A stretch of DNA of 64,000 bases from Saccharomonospora amisosensis (GCF_011761185.1 NZ_JAAOYM010000001.1:1922001-1986000); one strand, 5' to 3'. Shown: positions 25,912 to 35,087, counted from the stretch's first letter. The notes: a model not told the origin generated them from the letters alone. Program-made: numbers and translations.

Positions 25912-26771
25912 TGGATGACGGGGCGGCGCCCCAGCCTGTCGAGCAGGAGGACGGCGAGCACGGCGGTTCGGCTTCCCGGTTCAAGGTGCGGCTGGACAAC
26001 TTCGAGGGCCCGTTCGACCTGCTGCTGCAACTGATCTCGCAGCACCAGCTCGACGTCACCGAGGTGGCCCTGCACCAGGTCACCGACGACTTCATCGCCT
26101 ACACCCGTGCGCTGGGCGCCGAGTGGGACCTTGACGAGACCACCGAGTTCCTGGTGATCGCGGCGACGCTGCTCGACCTGAAGGCGGCTCGGTTGCTGCC
26201 TTCGGCCGAGGTGGAGGACCCCGACGATCTGGCGCTGCTGGAGGCGCGGGACCTGCTGTTCGCTCGCGTGCTTCAGTACCGGGCGTACAAGCAGGTGGCC
26301 GCCCTGTTCGCGGAGCTGGAGGCGGGCGCGTTGCGGCGCTATCCGCGATCGGTGGCGTTGGAGGAGCGCTACGTCGGCCTGCTGCCCGAGGTGATGCTCG
26401 GCGTGACCCCACAGCGCTTCGCCGAGGTGGCACTCGGGGTGTTCCGGCCCAAGCCGCCGCCCACGGTGTCGCTGGACCACCTGCACGTGGGCAAGGTGTC
26501 GGTACGTGAGCACGCGGCGATCCTGCGGGTTCGGCTGGCGGCGTCGGGCAGGGCGAACTTCTCCGAACTGGTGACCGACTGCGAGCACACCATCGAGGTG
26601 GTGGCACGGTTCCTGGCGTTGCTGGAGCTGTACCGCGAGTCGACGGTCACCTTCGAACAGGCCGAGGCGCTGGCCGAACTGCACGTGCGGTGGACGGGTG
26701 GCTCCGTGGCCGACGCCGAGGCCGAGGCCGAACGTGACCGCGCCGACGGCGACGACGAGGAGTACGGGTGA
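25911..26771 (+). CDS. scpA: Segregation and condensation protein A
   Basis: 286 residues. ScpA is the kleisin that bridges SMC heads. Seen are FKVRLDNFEGPFDLLLQLIS near residue 25, DFIAYTRALGAEWDLDETTE, FLVIAATLLDLKAARLLP and the C-terminal winged-helix part (FSELVTDCEHTIEVVARFLA, LLELYRESTVTFEQ). ATG 25911 overlaps the upstream stop; the gene overlaps scpB by 4 nt. It acts with ScpB and SMC in chromosome condensation. Confidence 0.94.
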   Translation: MDDGAAPQPVEQEDGEHGGSASRFKVRLDNFEGPFDLLLQLISQHQLDVTEVALHQVTDDFIAYTRALGAEWDLDETTEFLVIAATLLDLKAARLLPSAEVEDPDDLALLEARDLLFARVLQYRAYKQVAALFAELEAGALRRYPRSVALEERYVGLLPEVMLGVTPQRFAEVALGVFRPKPPPTVSLDHLHVGKVSVREHAAILRVRLAASGRANFSELVTDCEHTIEVVARFLALLELYRESTVTFEQAEALAELHVRWTGGSVADAEAEAERDRADGDDEEYG

Positions 26772-27649
26772 ACGAGTCATACGGCTGGACCGAGGGTGCG
26801 CCCGATCCGGAGGTGGCCGCGGAACCGAGCGGGGCAGGCGAGCACGGTCGCGTCGATGCACCCGACACGGCGGTGACGGCCACCAACGGCACCGACGGCA
26901 CCAACGGCACCGACCGTGGCGACGGTACCGACGGTACCGACGGTACCGACGGTGCCGGGCCCGAGGGCGCGGGCGATGCCGCCGACACCAGCGGTGAGCC
27001 CGAGGACCGCATCGGCGGTGAGCCCGAGGATCGCATCGGCGGTGAGCCCGAGGACCGCATCGGCGGCGAACCGGTGGCGGTCTCCGCCGACCGGGAGCTG
27101 CCGGAGCTGACCAGCGACGCCGACCTCGCCTGCGCGCTGGAGGCACTGCTGCTCGTGGTGGACTCACCCGCGGCCGAGGAGTCCCTCGCGGGCGCGCTGG
27201 AACAGCCGGTGGACCGGGTCACCGAGATGCTGCGCACCATGGCCGAGGACCTGCGCGACCGGGGCAGCGGAATCGACCTGCGCCGGGTCGGCGAAGGCTG
27301 GCGGTTCTTCACCCGCGACACCTACGCGCCGTTCGTGGAGAAACTGCTGCTCGACGGTCAGCGTTCGAAGCTGACCAGGGCGGCGCTGGAAACCCTCGCC
27401 GTGATCGCCTACCGGCAGCCGGTCACGCGTTCCCGTGTCGCCGCGGTGCGTGGCGTCAACGTCGACGGCGTGATCCGCACCCTGCTGGCGCGCGGGTTGA
27501 TCGAGGAGAGCGGCACCGACCCCGAGACCGGTGGCACGCTGTACGTGACGACGGAACTGTTCCTCGAGCGGCTGGGGCTGTCCTCGCTCAACGACCTGCC
27601 GCCGATCGCTCCGTTGCTGCCGGAGGTGGACTCGATCGATGACATCTGA
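26768..27649 (+). CDS. scpB: Segregation and condensation protein B with repeat-rich N-terminus
   Basis: 293 residues from GTG 26768. The conserved two winged-helix core begins near residue 115 (LACALEALLLVVDSPAAEES, RRVGEGWRFFTRDTYAPFVE, KLTRAALETLAVIAYRQPVT, then TLYVTTELFLERLGL). The first 110 residues are an acidic, disordered arm with NGTDGTNGTD-like triplets and three GEPEDRIG units coded by 24-bp repeats. Typical ScpB is 180-250 residues, so the arm is extra. It overlaps rluB by 11 nt. Confidence 0.93.
   Translation: MNESYGWTEGAPDPEVAAEPSGAGEHGRVDAPDTAVTATNGTDGTNGTDRGDGTDGTDGTDGAGPEGAGDAADTSGEPEDRIGGEPEDRIGGEPEDRIGGEPVAVSADRELPELTSDADLACALEALLLVVDSPAAEESLAGALEQPVDRVTEMLRTMAEDLRDRGSGIDLRRVGEGWRFFTRDTYAPFVEKLLLDGQRSKLTRAALETLAVIAYRQPVTRSRVAAVRGVNVDGVIRTLLARGLIEESGTDPETGGTLYVTTELFLERLGLSSLNDLPPIAPLLPEVDSIDDI
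26887..27064. repeat. In-frame repeats in the scpB N-terminal arm
   Basis: Bases 26887-26955 hold degenerate GGCACCGAC/GGTACCGAC nonamers coding (N/D)GT units. Bases 26993-27064 hold three 24-bp units, ggtgagcccgaggaccgcat plus cggc, coding GEPEDRIG, with a partial fourth. Units differ by one base. All lengths are multiples of three, so expansion would keep the frame. Confidence 0.9.
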
Positions 27650-28379
27650 GCGAGCCGAAGGGGTACGCCTGCAGAAGGTGCTCGCCAAGGCGGGTGTCGC
27701 GTCACGACGCGCGGCCGAGGAGCTCATCGCTCGCGGCAGGGTCAAGGTCGACGGCGACGTGGTGCGCGAGCTGGGCAGGCGGGTGGATCCCGAGCACGCG
27801 GTGATCCACGTCGACGGGATGCGGGTGGTGGTGCGCGAGGACCTCGTCTACCTGGCGCTGAACAAGCCACGCGGCGTGCACAGCACCATGACCGACGAGC
27901 AGGGCAGGCCGTGCGTCGGTGACTACGTTCGCGACAGGGCCGAGCGGCTGTTCCACGTCGGCAGGCTGGACGCCGACACCGAGGGCCTGCTGCTGCTCAC
28001 CAACGACGGCGACCTGGCCCACCGCCTCATGCACCCCTCTTTCCACGTGGCCAAGACCTACCTCGCGGAGGTCGAGGGCCGCGTGCAGCGCGGGCTCGGC
28101 AAGCGGCTGCGCGCCGGGGTGGAGCTGGAAGACGGCCCCGTGAGCACCGACGCCTTCACGATCAAGGACGTGGGTGCCGACCGCAGTCTCGTGGAGATCG
28201 TGCTGCACGAGGGTCGCAAGCACATCGTGCGCAGGCTGCTCGCAGAGGTAGGACACCCGGTCCGCAAGCTGGTCCGAACCGCCGTCGACGGCGTGCGGCT
28301 CGGCGACACGAAGCCGGGCACGCTGCGGGCACTGTCCAGGCAGGAGATCGGGGCACTGCACAAGACGGTCGGGCTCTGA
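27639..28379 (+). CDS. rluB: Ribosomal large-subunit pseudouridine synthase (RluB/RsuA family)
   Basis: 246 residues. An N-terminal S4 domain (RLQKVLAKAGVASRRAAEEL) is followed by the catalytic domain with GRLDADTEGLLLLTNDG (catalytic Asp), YLALNKPRGVHST and HEGRKHIVRRLLAEVGHPV. It isomerises a uridine in 23S rRNA, by homology U2605. ATG 27639 lies inside the end of scpB, so the two are coupled. It is the last gene of the run that began at parA and converges with the antiporter gene 6 bp away. Confidence 0.93.
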   Translation: MTSERAEGVRLQKVLAKAGVASRRAAEELIARGRVKVDGDVVRELGRRVDPEHAVIHVDGMRVVVREDLVYLALNKPRGVHSTMTDEQGRPCVGDYVRDRAERLFHVGRLDADTEGLLLLTNDGDLAHRLMHPSFHVAKTYLAEVEGRVQRGLGKRLRAGVELEDGPVSTDAFTIKDVGADRSLVEIVLHEGRKHIVRRLLAEVGHPVRKLVRTAVDGVRLGDTKPGTLRALSRQEIGALHKTVGL

Positions 28380-28385
28380 GCGCCC

Positions 28386-29576
28386 TCAGCCCGCCGGGGC
28401 CGCCGCGCTGCCCGAGCGCTTGCGCTGGGCCGCCCGCACCACCGGCTCCACCACGCGTGCCGCGATCGGCCCGATGATCGCCATCAGCAGCACGTAGGTT
28501 GTCGCCAGTGCCGCGATCTCGCCGTCGACGACCCCTGCGGCGACGGCGAAACCGGCGATGATGATCGAGAACTCTCCGCGTGCGATGAGCGCCGCGCCCG
28601 CCCTGGCCTGGCCCAGTTTCCCGATGCCCGCCTTGCGGGCGGCCCACCAGCCCGTCGCGAGCTTCGTCAGCGTGGTCGACGCGGCGAGTACCACCGCCCA
28701 CACCAGCACCGGCGGGATCTGCCTCGGGTCGGTGTTGAGTCCGAACACGACGAAGAACACCGCGGCGAACAGGTCGCGCAGCGGTTCCAGCACCTTGGTG
28801 GCGTTCTCGGCGGTGGAGCCGGAGATCGCGATGCCGAGCAGGAACGCGCCCACCGCGGCCGACACCTGCATGGCCGAGGCGAACCCCGCCACCAGCAAAG
28901 CGGCGCCGAACACCTTCAGCAGGAAGACTTCGCGGTCCTCGCTGTCCACGATCGCGGACACGTAGCGGCCGTACTTCAACGCGACCACCAGCACCACGGT
29001 GACCACGCTCAGCGAGATTCCCACCGCACGCAGCCCGCCGAGGAAGCTGATCCCGCCGAGCACACCGGTGAGGATCGGCAGGTACAGCGCCATCACCAGG
29101 TCCTCGAACACCAGGATCGACAGCACCACGGGTGTCTCGCGGTTACCGAGCCTGCCCAGGTCCCCGAGCACCTTCGCGATGATCCCGGAGGAGGAGATGT
29201 AGGTGACCCCGCCCATGACGAACGCCCCGATGACCCCCCAGCCCAGCAGCAGCGCCACCGCGATCCCCGGGGCCGCGTTGAGGACGGCGTCGAGCAGACC
29301 CGCCATCCACGACCGGCGCAACCCGGTGAACAGCTCGCTCGCCGAGTACTCCAGCCCCAGCGTGAGCAGCAGCAGCACCACGCCGATCTCGCTGGCGAGC
29401 TGAGTGAAGTCCCCGATGTCGCCCAGCGGAACCAGCCCGCCCTGTCCGAAGGCAAGGCCGCCGAGCAGGTACAGCGGGATCGGTGAAAGACCCACCCTGC
29501 CCGCCAGCCGGCCGAGCGCGCCGAGTACGAAGAACATCGCACCCAACTGGACCAACGACAGTGCGGTGTGCTCCAC
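28386..29576 (-). CDS. CPA2-family cation/proton antiporter
   Basis: 396 residues with about 12 hydrophobic segments (LGAMFFVLGALGRLAGRVGL, IGVVLLLLTLGLEYSA, ISSSGIIAKVLGDLGRLGN, FASAMQVSAAVGAFLLGIAI). The GLEYSASEL and STAENATKVLEPLRDLFAAV regions fit the KefB/CPA2 group of the inner membrane, usually K+(Na+)/H+ exchangers. There is no C-terminal RCK domain on this chain; the TrkA-C protein is encoded separately by the gene just upstream, as in the KhtTU/AmhMT type. Its stop is 6 bp from the rluB stop. Confidence 0.87.
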   Translation of the reverse strand: MEHTALSLVQLGAMFFVLGALGRLAGRVGLSPIPLYLLGGLAFGQGGLVPLGDIGDFTQLASEIGVVLLLLTLGLEYSASELFTGLRRSWMAGLLDAVLNAAPGIAVALLLGWGVIGAFVMGGVTYISSSGIIAKVLGDLGRLGNRETPVVLSILVFEDLVMALYLPILTGVLGGISFLGGLRAVGISLSVVTVVLVVALKYGRYVSAIVDSEDREVFLLKVFGAALLVAGFASAMQVSAAVGAFLLGIAISGSTAENATKVLEPLRDLFAAVFFVVFGLNTDPRQIPPVLVWAVVLAASTTLTKLATGWWAARKAGIGKLGQARAGAALIARGEFSIIIAGFAVAAGVVDGEIAALATTYVLLMAIIGPIAARVVEPVVRAAQRKRSGSAAAPAG

Positions 29577-29584
29577 AGGCGACC

Positions 29585-30076
29585 TCAGCCGCCGTGCAGA
29601 ATCTTCGCCGCGGCGTCGAGGCCTTCGGAGGTCCCCACCACCACCAGCACGTCACCGACGGTGAACAGGAAGTCCGGCGTGGGCGAGGGGTTGATCTGAC
29701 CCGCCCGCATCACCGCGACGATCGAGACCCCGGTGCGGGTGCGCAGTGCGGTGTCACCGAGGGTGCGGCCGTCGTATGGCGACCCCGACTTGATGGTGAG
29801 CTGCCGGGTGCTGATGCCCGGCAGCTCCCTGTGCTCCTCGGTGAGCTGCGCGACCAGTTGCGGCGCGCCGAGCAGGTTCGCCAGCGCACCGGCCTCCTCG
29901 GGTGTCAGCGGCAGCGATGCCAGGCAGGCGTCCGGGTCGTCGGATTTGGACACGATTAGTTCGATCTTGCCGTCGCGGTGGGTCACCACACCGACCCTGC
30001 GGCCGCTGCCCAGTGCGAAGTCCTTACGCACGCCGATTCCCGGCAAAGGGGTCACTTCGACGTTCACGCCGACCAC
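29585..30076 (-). CDS. TrkA-C domain regulatory subunit of the antiporter
   Basis: 163 residues from GTG 30076 (GTG 30067 is also possible). The N-terminal part (VEVTPLPGIGVRKDFALGSG, VGVVTHRDGKIELIVSK) is the KhtT-like domain; the C-terminal part (TGVSIVAVMRAGQINPSPTP, FLFTVGDVLVVVGTSEGLD) is a TrkA-C nucleotide-binding domain. It lies 8 bp upstream of the CPA2 gene, so the two form a KhtTU-type pair in which the soluble protein gates the antiporter, possibly by binding a cyclic dinucleotide or adenine nucleotide (known for the family; not visible here). Confidence 0.86.
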   Translation of the reverse strand: MVGVNVEVTPLPGIGVRKDFALGSGRRVGVVTHRDGKIELIVSKSDDPDACLASLPLTPEEAGALANLLGAPQLVAQLTEEHRELPGISTRQLTIKSGSPYDGRTLGDTALRTRTGVSIVAVMRAGQINPSPTPDFLFTVGDVLVVVGTSEGLDAAAKILHGG

Positions 30077-30131
30077 GGTAGCTCACCGGCGCTCTCGTTT
30101 GCGCCCAGCATCGACCGGGTACGCGGGCACG

Positions 30132-32459
30132 GTGCTGGTCGCGATCGGTGTGCACTTCGCGGCGGCCCTCGCCCTTCCCGCCGTCGCCCGCCGCTGGGAC
30201 CGCGCGGCGTTCGCGATCGGGGCGCTGGTGCCTGCCTCGGCGTTCGTGCTGGCGCTGACCCACCTCGGCGGGCTGCCCGCCACCGAGTCGGCGTCCTGGG
30301 CACCGGTGGTGGGGCTTGAGTTCACGGTGCGGCTGGACTCGCTGGCGATGCTGCTGGCCGTGCTGGTCACCGGTATCGGGGCGATCGTGGGCGGCTACTT
30401 CGCCCGCTACGCCGAGCCGGGAAACCCCGGCAACGGCAGGGACGCCGCCGTGCTCGTCGCGTTCGCCGGGGCGATGCTCGGCCTCGTCCTTTCCGACGAC
30501 GTGCTGTCGCTGTACCTGTTCTGGGAGATCACCACGGTGTGCTCGTTCCTGCTCGTCGGCGGGAGCGGGCTCACCGCGGCGGAACGGCGCTCCGCGCGGC
30601 AGGCGCTGCTGGTGACGACGCTCGGCGGGCTCTCGCTGCTGCTCGGGCTGATCCTGTTGAGCACCGCCGCGGGGACACTGCGGATCTCGGAGATCATCGC
30701 CGAGGCGCCGTCGGGTCCCGCTGTGACGGCGGGTATCGCGCTGCTGCTGGTCGGTGTGTTCACCAAGTCGGCGCAGTTGCCGTTCCATCCCTGGCTGCCC
30801 GCGGCGATGGTCGCGCCCACACCGGTGAGTGCCTACCTGCACGCGGCGGCGATGGTGAAGGCCGGTGTCTACCTGGTCGCGCGCTTCGATCCCGCGTTCG
30901 CAGACCGGCCGCAGTGGTGGGTGCCGCTGGTGGTGGTCGGGCTGTGGACGATGGTGCTCGGTGGGGTGCTCGCGATGCGCCAGCACGACCTGAAGTTGTT
31001 GCTGGCCTACGGCACGGTGAGCCAACTGGGGTTCCTGCTGGTGCTGCTGGCCGTCGGCACCCGCGTGTCGGCGCTGGCGGGCGCGACGATGTTGCTGGCG
31101 CACGGCCTGTTCAAGTCCGCGCTGTTCTTGACGGTCGGGGCGATCGACAAGCAGGCGGGCACCCGTGACCTGCGGGAGCTGTCCGGGCTGGGCAGAAGGT
31201 GGCCGGTGCTGGCGGTGTCGGCGGGGCTGGCGGCGGCCTCCATGGCCGGTCTGCCGCCACTGCTCGGTTTCGTCGGCAAGGAGACCGCGCTGGAGGCATT
31301 CACCCACGGCTCGGTGAAGGACCTGCTGATCCTGACCGGTATCGTGGCGGGTTCGCTGCTGACCACGGCCTACACCGTGCGGTTCTTCGTGGGCGCGTTC
31401 GGCACGCGAGGTGACGTCGAGCCGATCACGGCCCGTGCACCCGGCACGGTGTTCACCACCGCTGTGGCGCTGCCCGCCGCCGCGAGCCTGCTGCTCGGCG
31501 TGTGGCCCTCGCTCACCGACTCGCTCGCGGGCGGCTACGCCGACCGCTTCGCGGGTGAGGACTACCACCTGGCGCTGTGGCACGGCGTCTCGTTGCCGCT
31601 GCTGCTTTCGGCGATCATCCTGCTCGGCGGCTACCTGCTCTACCGAGCCGCCCAGCGTTACGAGGCGCCGTCGGGCTGGGTGCCTGCGCCGCTGCGGGCC
31701 CAGCAGGGTTACCGCGCGGCCGTGCGAGGCCTCGACGAGGTGGCCCAGTGGGTCACGGCGCGGCTGCAGACCGGTTCGCTGCCCACCTACCTCGGCATCA
31801 TCCTGACCACGGTGGTTGTGGTGCCGACGGTCGGGTTGCTAGGCGGCGTCGAGTCGCCACTGGCCACGCGGGCATGGAGCACGCAGCTGCAGTTGCCGCT
31901 GGCGCTGTTCGTCGTCGCCGCCGCGCTGACCCTGCCCGCGGCGCGGCGAAGGCTCACCGCGGTGCTGCTCACCGGCGTGGTCGGCTACGGCGTCGGCGGA
32001 CTGTTCCTCGTCTACGGTGCCGTCGATCTGGCGCTGGCGCAGTTCCTGGTGGAGACGCTCACGCTGGTGGTGTTCGTGCTGGTGCTGCGCAGGTTCGACG
32101 CGCCGTTCCTCACCGAGCGGTCGGCACGGCGTTGGGCGAGCTGGCGCAAAGCCACGATCGCCGCGCTCGGTGGGCTGTTCGTGGCGATGTTCGCCGTCGT
32201 CTTCTCCAGCACCCGCGAGGGCATTTCGCGGGCCGGCGCCGAGTACATCGCCAGGGCTGAGTCGGAAGCGGGCGCCACCAATGTGGTGACCGCGATCCTC
32301 ATCGACTTCCGCGCGCTGGACACCGTCGGAGAGATCACCGTGCTGCTCGTGGCAGCCACCGGCGCGGCGAGCCTCGGCCTGCTGGCGCGCACCGCCCGCG
32401 GTCACCGAATGCCCACCGCCGACGCTCGGCCCGCCGATGACGAGGAGGCGCACCGGTGA
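30132..32459 (+). CDS. mnhA: Mrp cation/proton antiporter subunit A (with MbhD/MbhE-like tail)
   Basis: About 775 residues from GTG 30132. The first 500 residues are a NuoL/ND5-like antiporter core (LSDDVLSLYLFWEITTVCSF, FTKSAQLPFHPWLPAAMVAP, PVSAYLHAAAMVKAGVYLVA, YGTVSQLGFLLVLLAVGTR) with the conserved Glu, Lys and His of the proton path. The tail has an MbhD domain (LALAQFLVETLTLVVFVLVL) and an MbhE segment (DFRALDTVGEITVLLVAATG). Length fits Mrp group 1 A subunits. It diverges from the TrkA-C gene with a 55-bp gap. The upstream extension overlaps that gene and is not coding. Confidence 0.91.
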   Translation: MLVAIGVHFAAALALPAVARRWDRAAFAIGALVPASAFVLALTHLGGLPATESASWAPVVGLEFTVRLDSLAMLLAVLVTGIGAIVGGYFARYAEPGNPGNGRDAAVLVAFAGAMLGLVLSDDVLSLYLFWEITTVCSFLLVGGSGLTAAERRSARQALLVTTLGGLSLLLGLILLSTAAGTLRISEIIAEAPSGPAVTAGIALLLVGVFTKSAQLPFHPWLPAAMVAPTPVSAYLHAAAMVKAGVYLVARFDPAFADRPQWWVPLVVVGLWTMVLGGVLAMRQHDLKLLLAYGTVSQLGFLLVLLAVGTRVSALAGATMLLAHGLFKSALFLTVGAIDKQAGTRDLRELSGLGRRWPVLAVSAGLAAASMAGLPPLLGFVGKETALEAFTHGSVKDLLILTGIVAGSLLTTAYTVRFFVGAFGTRGDVEPITARAPGTVFTTAVALPAAASLLLGVWPSLTDSLAGGYADRFAGEDYHLALWHGVSLPLLLSAIILLGGYLLYRAAQRYEAPSGWVPAPLRAQQGYRAAVRGLDEVAQWVTARLQTGSLPTYLGIILTTVVVVPTVGLLGGVESPLATRAWSTQLQLPLALFVVAAALTLPAARRRLTAVLLTGVVGYGVGGLFLVYGAVDLALAQFLVETLTLVVFVLVLRRFDAPFLTERSARRWASWRKATIAALGGLFVAMFAVVFSSTREGISRAGAEYIARAESEAGATNVVTAILIDFRALDTVGEITVLLVAATGAASLGLLARTARGHRMPTADARPADDEEAHR

Positions 32460-33001
32460 CCGAGCGAACCGACTGGGAGAGCTGGGACTTGCCGAGGCAG
32501 CGCTGGCTGCTGACCGAGCGCAGCCCGGCGGGCTGGCCACGCTCGCTGCAACTGGAAGTGGCCGTGCGCGTCGTGTTCCCCACGGTGCTGACGCTGTCGG
32601 TGTACCTGCTGTTCGCCGGTCACAGCAGCATGGGTGGCGGGTTCACCGGCGGGCTCGTCGCGGGCCTCGCCTTCGTGCTGCGCTACGTGGCGGGCGGCAG
32701 TATCGAACTCGCCGCGGCCGTACCCATCCGGCCACCCGCCGTGATCGGTGCGGGGCTGACCCTCTCCGTGGTCACGGCGCTGGTCCCGCTGGCGTTCGGT
32801 GAGCCCGCGCTGACCAGTGCGGTGTGGCAGTGGCAGGTCCCCGTGCTGGGCAAGGTGAAGATCGCCAGCAGTCTCGCCCTCGACATCGGGGTGTACCTGC
32901 TGGTGCTAGGGGTCGTGCTGGACCTGCTGCGCACGCTCGGTTCCGGCATAGAGACCAGGGAACTGGAACTCGCCCGGCCCGACGATGGGCGGGGCCGATG
33001 A
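32456..33001 (+). CDS. mnhB: Mrp antiporter subunit B
   Basis: 181 residues starting at GTG 32456, overlapping mnhA by 4 nt. It has four hydrophobic segments, including VFPTVLTLSVYLLFAGHSSM followed by GGGFTGGLVAGLAFVLRYVA, the signature of the MnhB family, and KIASSLALDIGVYLLVLGVV. A short soluble N-terminus of about 40 residues precedes the membrane part. It is an obligate subunit of the Mrp Na+/H+ antiporter in the cytoplasmic membrane. Confidence 0.9.
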   Translation: MTERTDWESWDLPRQRWLLTERSPAGWPRSLQLEVAVRVVFPTVLTLSVYLLFAGHSSMGGGFTGGLVAGLAFVLRYVAGGSIELAAAVPIRPPAVIGAGLTLSVVTALVPLAFGEPALTSAVWQWQVPVLGKVKIASSLALDIGVYLLVLGVVLDLLRTLGSGIETRELELARPDDGRGR

Positions 33002-33558
33002 ACATCGACGCGGTGACGCTGCTGGTGCTGGCCGTCGTGTACGGCGTCGGCTTCTACCTGCTGCTGCAGCGGTCGCTGATGCAAGTGATCCTGGGTTTCG
33101 TCGTGTTGGGACACGGCGCCAACCTGTTCCTGCAGGCCGCGGGCGGGCCGCCCGCGGCGCCGGCGTTCATCGGGCTGGTCGCCGCTGAGGCGATGGCCGA
33201 CCCGCTGCCGCAGGCGCTGGCGCTGACGGCCGTGGTCATCACCTTCGGCCTCACCACCTTCCTGCTGGCGCTGGCCTACCGGGCGTGGGTGCTGCTGGGC
33301 CACGACGAGGTGCAGGACGACCTCGAGGACCGCAGGTTGCGGGTGGCCGAGCTGGCTCGCGAACGCCGCCGCCACGCCGAAGACGCCAATGCGGCCGATA
33401 TCGCCGATATGGCCGATGACACCGACGACACCGACGACACCGACGACACCGACGACACCGACGACACCGACGACACCGACGACACCGACGACACCGACGG
33501 CACCGACGGCGAGGGCGGCGGAGCCACCGGCGGGCCGGGGCGGGAGCGGGTCGAATGA
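32998..33558 (+). CDS. mnhC: Mrp antiporter subunit C with acidic repeat tail
   Basis: 186 residues from ATG 32998 (ATGA overlap with mnhB). The first 110 residues are a NuoK-like three-helix protein (AVVYGVGFYLLLQRSLMQVI, LGFVVLGHGANLFLQAAGG, ALALTAVVITFGLTTFLLAL). MnhC proteins are usually 110-130 residues; here a charged helix (ELARERRRHAEDANAADIAD) and nine Asp-Thr-Asp units follow before a glycine-rich end. The tail is cytoplasmic by topology prediction and may bind cations, but this is inference. Confidence 0.91.
   Translation: MNIDAVTLLVLAVVYGVGFYLLLQRSLMQVILGFVVLGHGANLFLQAAGGPPAAPAFIGLVAAEAMADPLPQALALTAVVITFGLTTFLLALAYRAWVLLGHDEVQDDLEDRRLRVAELARERRRHAEDANAADIADMADDTDDTDDTDDTDDTDDTDDTDDTDDTDGTDGEGGGATGGPGRERVE
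33418..33498. repeat. Nine perfect copies of GACACCGAC in mnhC
   Basis: An 81-bp run of the 9-bp unit GACACCGAC is followed by two degenerate units (ggcaccgac). It is in frame, coding DTD repeats, and uninterrupted, so copy number is likely to vary by strand slippage between strains without frameshift. Short-read assembly may have misjudged the count. Confidence 0.95.
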
Positions 33559-35087
33559 GCGTGCTCGTGTCGCTGCCGGTGCTGCTGCCGTTGCTGGCCG
33601 CCGCCGTGTCGCTGCTGCTCGGTCAGGTCGGGGCGGTGCAGCGGGTGTTGAGCCTGCTGGTGCTGACCGCGAGTGCCGTGATCGCCGCCGTGCTGCTGTT
33701 CGGCTCCGACAGCGACGGCCCGGTCACGCTGCGCCTCGGCGGTTACGCGCCCCCGTTCGGGATCACGCTGGTGGCCGACCGGATCTCCGCGCTGCTGCTG
33801 CTGGTGTCGATGGTGGTGATGCTCGGCGTGCTGGTGTTCGCCATCGGCCAGCGCGTCACCGACCTCGGCAGGGCGTCCACCACCACGGCGTTCCACCCGA
33901 TGTACCTGGTGCTGTGCGCGGGGGTGTCGCTGGCCTTCCTCACCGGTGACCTGTTCAACCTGTTCGTGGCGTTCGAGATCATGCTTTCGGCGTCCTACGT
34001 GCTGCTGACCAGGCAGTCCACCGCGGCCAGGGTGCGCGCCGGGATGACCTACGTCATCGTGAGCCTGACGTCGTCGCTGCTGTTCCTGACCATGGTGGCC
34101 GGGATCTACGCCGCCACCGGCACGGTCAACCTCGCCGACCTGTCGCAGCGCGTGCCCGACCTGCCGCCCGGCGTGCGGGGCATGCTCGGCCTGCTGCTGG
34201 TGGTGGTGTTCGGCATCAAGTCGGCCGTGGTGCCGCTGCACTTCTGGCTGCCCGACAGCTACCCGACCGCACCCGCCCCGATCACCGCGCTGTTCGCGGC
34301 GCTGCTCACGAAGGTCGGCGTCTACGCCATCATCCGCACCCAGACACTGCTGTTCGACCGCTCGCAGGACTGGAACTTCCTCCTCGCCGCCGCGCTGCTG
34401 ACCATGCTCGTCGGCGCGCTCGGTGCGATCGCGCAGAACGACCTGAACCGGATGCTGTCCTTCCTGCTCGTCAGCCATATCGGCTACATGCTGTTCGGGC
34501 TCGCGTTGTTCTCGGTGACCGGGCTGACCGGCGTGATCCTCTACGTGGTGCACCACATCGCGGTGCAGGCCGGGCTGTTCCTGGTGAGCGGACTGATCAC
34601 CAGGCACACCGGCACCGCTTCGCTGCGGGACATGTGCGGGGTGGCCAGCGGACACCCGGCGGTGGCGCTGCTGTTCGCCGTCCCCGCGCTGAGCCTGGCG
34701 GGAATTCCGCCGCTTTCCGGGTTCGTCGCCAAGGTGGTGCTGCTGCGGGCGGGTGCAGAGACGGCGACACCGATGGCTTACACCGTGACCGGGGTCGCGG
34801 TGCTGACCAGCTTCCTGTCGCTGTACGCCGTGAGCAAGGTGTGGATCCGTGTCTTCTGGGGCAGGCCGAGGCCACCGGTGCCGGACGTGGACCCGGCCGA
34901 CGAGGTGACCGTGGGAACGGGCGTGACGTCGAAGCCGATGCTGGTGTCGGCGGCGAGCGTGGTGGCCGTCGGGATGGTGATCGCCGCCGCCGCGGGGCCA
35001 CTGTCGTCGCTCAGCGAGCGAGCCGCCACGGACCTGCTCGATCGTGGACCGTACCGGGCGGCCGTGCTTGGCGGTGGTGACCGATGA
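33555..35087 (+). CDS. mnhD: Mrp antiporter subunit D
   Basis: 510 residues, 14 predicted membrane helices, NuoN/NuoM-like. Seen are LTGDLFNLFVAFEIMLSASY (conserved Glu), FGIKSAVVPLHFWLPDSYPT (Lys and His of the half-channel), APAPITALFAALLTKVGVYA (second Lys) and HHIAVQAGLFLVSGLITRHT. It is a proton-pumping-like subunit of the Mrp complex. Overlaps mnhC and mnhE by 4 nt each. Confidence 0.92.
   Translation: MSVLVSLPVLLPLLAAAVSLLLGQVGAVQRVLSLLVLTASAVIAAVLLFGSDSDGPVTLRLGGYAPPFGITLVADRISALLLLVSMVVMLGVLVFAIGQRVTDLGRASTTTAFHPMYLVLCAGVSLAFLTGDLFNLFVAFEIMLSASYVLLTRQSTAARVRAGMTYVIVSLTSSLLFLTMVAGIYAATGTVNLADLSQRVPDLPPGVRGMLGLLLVVVFGIKSAVVPLHFWLPDSYPTAPAPITALFAALLTKVGVYAIIRTQTLLFDRSQDWNFLLAAALLTMLVGALGAIAQNDLNRMLSFLLVSHIGYMLFGLALFSVTGLTGVILYVVHHIAVQAGLFLVSGLITRHTGTASLRDMCGVASGHPAVALLFAVPALSLAGIPPLSGFVAKVVLLRAGAETATPMAYTVTGVAVLTSFLSLYAVSKVWIRVFWGRPRPPVPDVDPADEVTVGTGVTSKPMLVSAASVVAVGMVIAAAAGPLSSLSERAATDLLDRGPYRAAVLGGGDR

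Noticed and set aside
29733-30131. N-terminal extension of mnhA
   Set aside because: It is antisense to the TrkA-C gene, and antiporter sequence begins only at GTG 30132.
32824-32997. Upstream extension of mnhC inside mnhB
   Set aside because: Non-family sequence in a shadow frame; ATG 32998 has the usual ATGA overlap.
33418-33498. CRISPR-like array
   Set aside because: The 9-bp units are contiguous with no spacers and code an acidic tail in frame.
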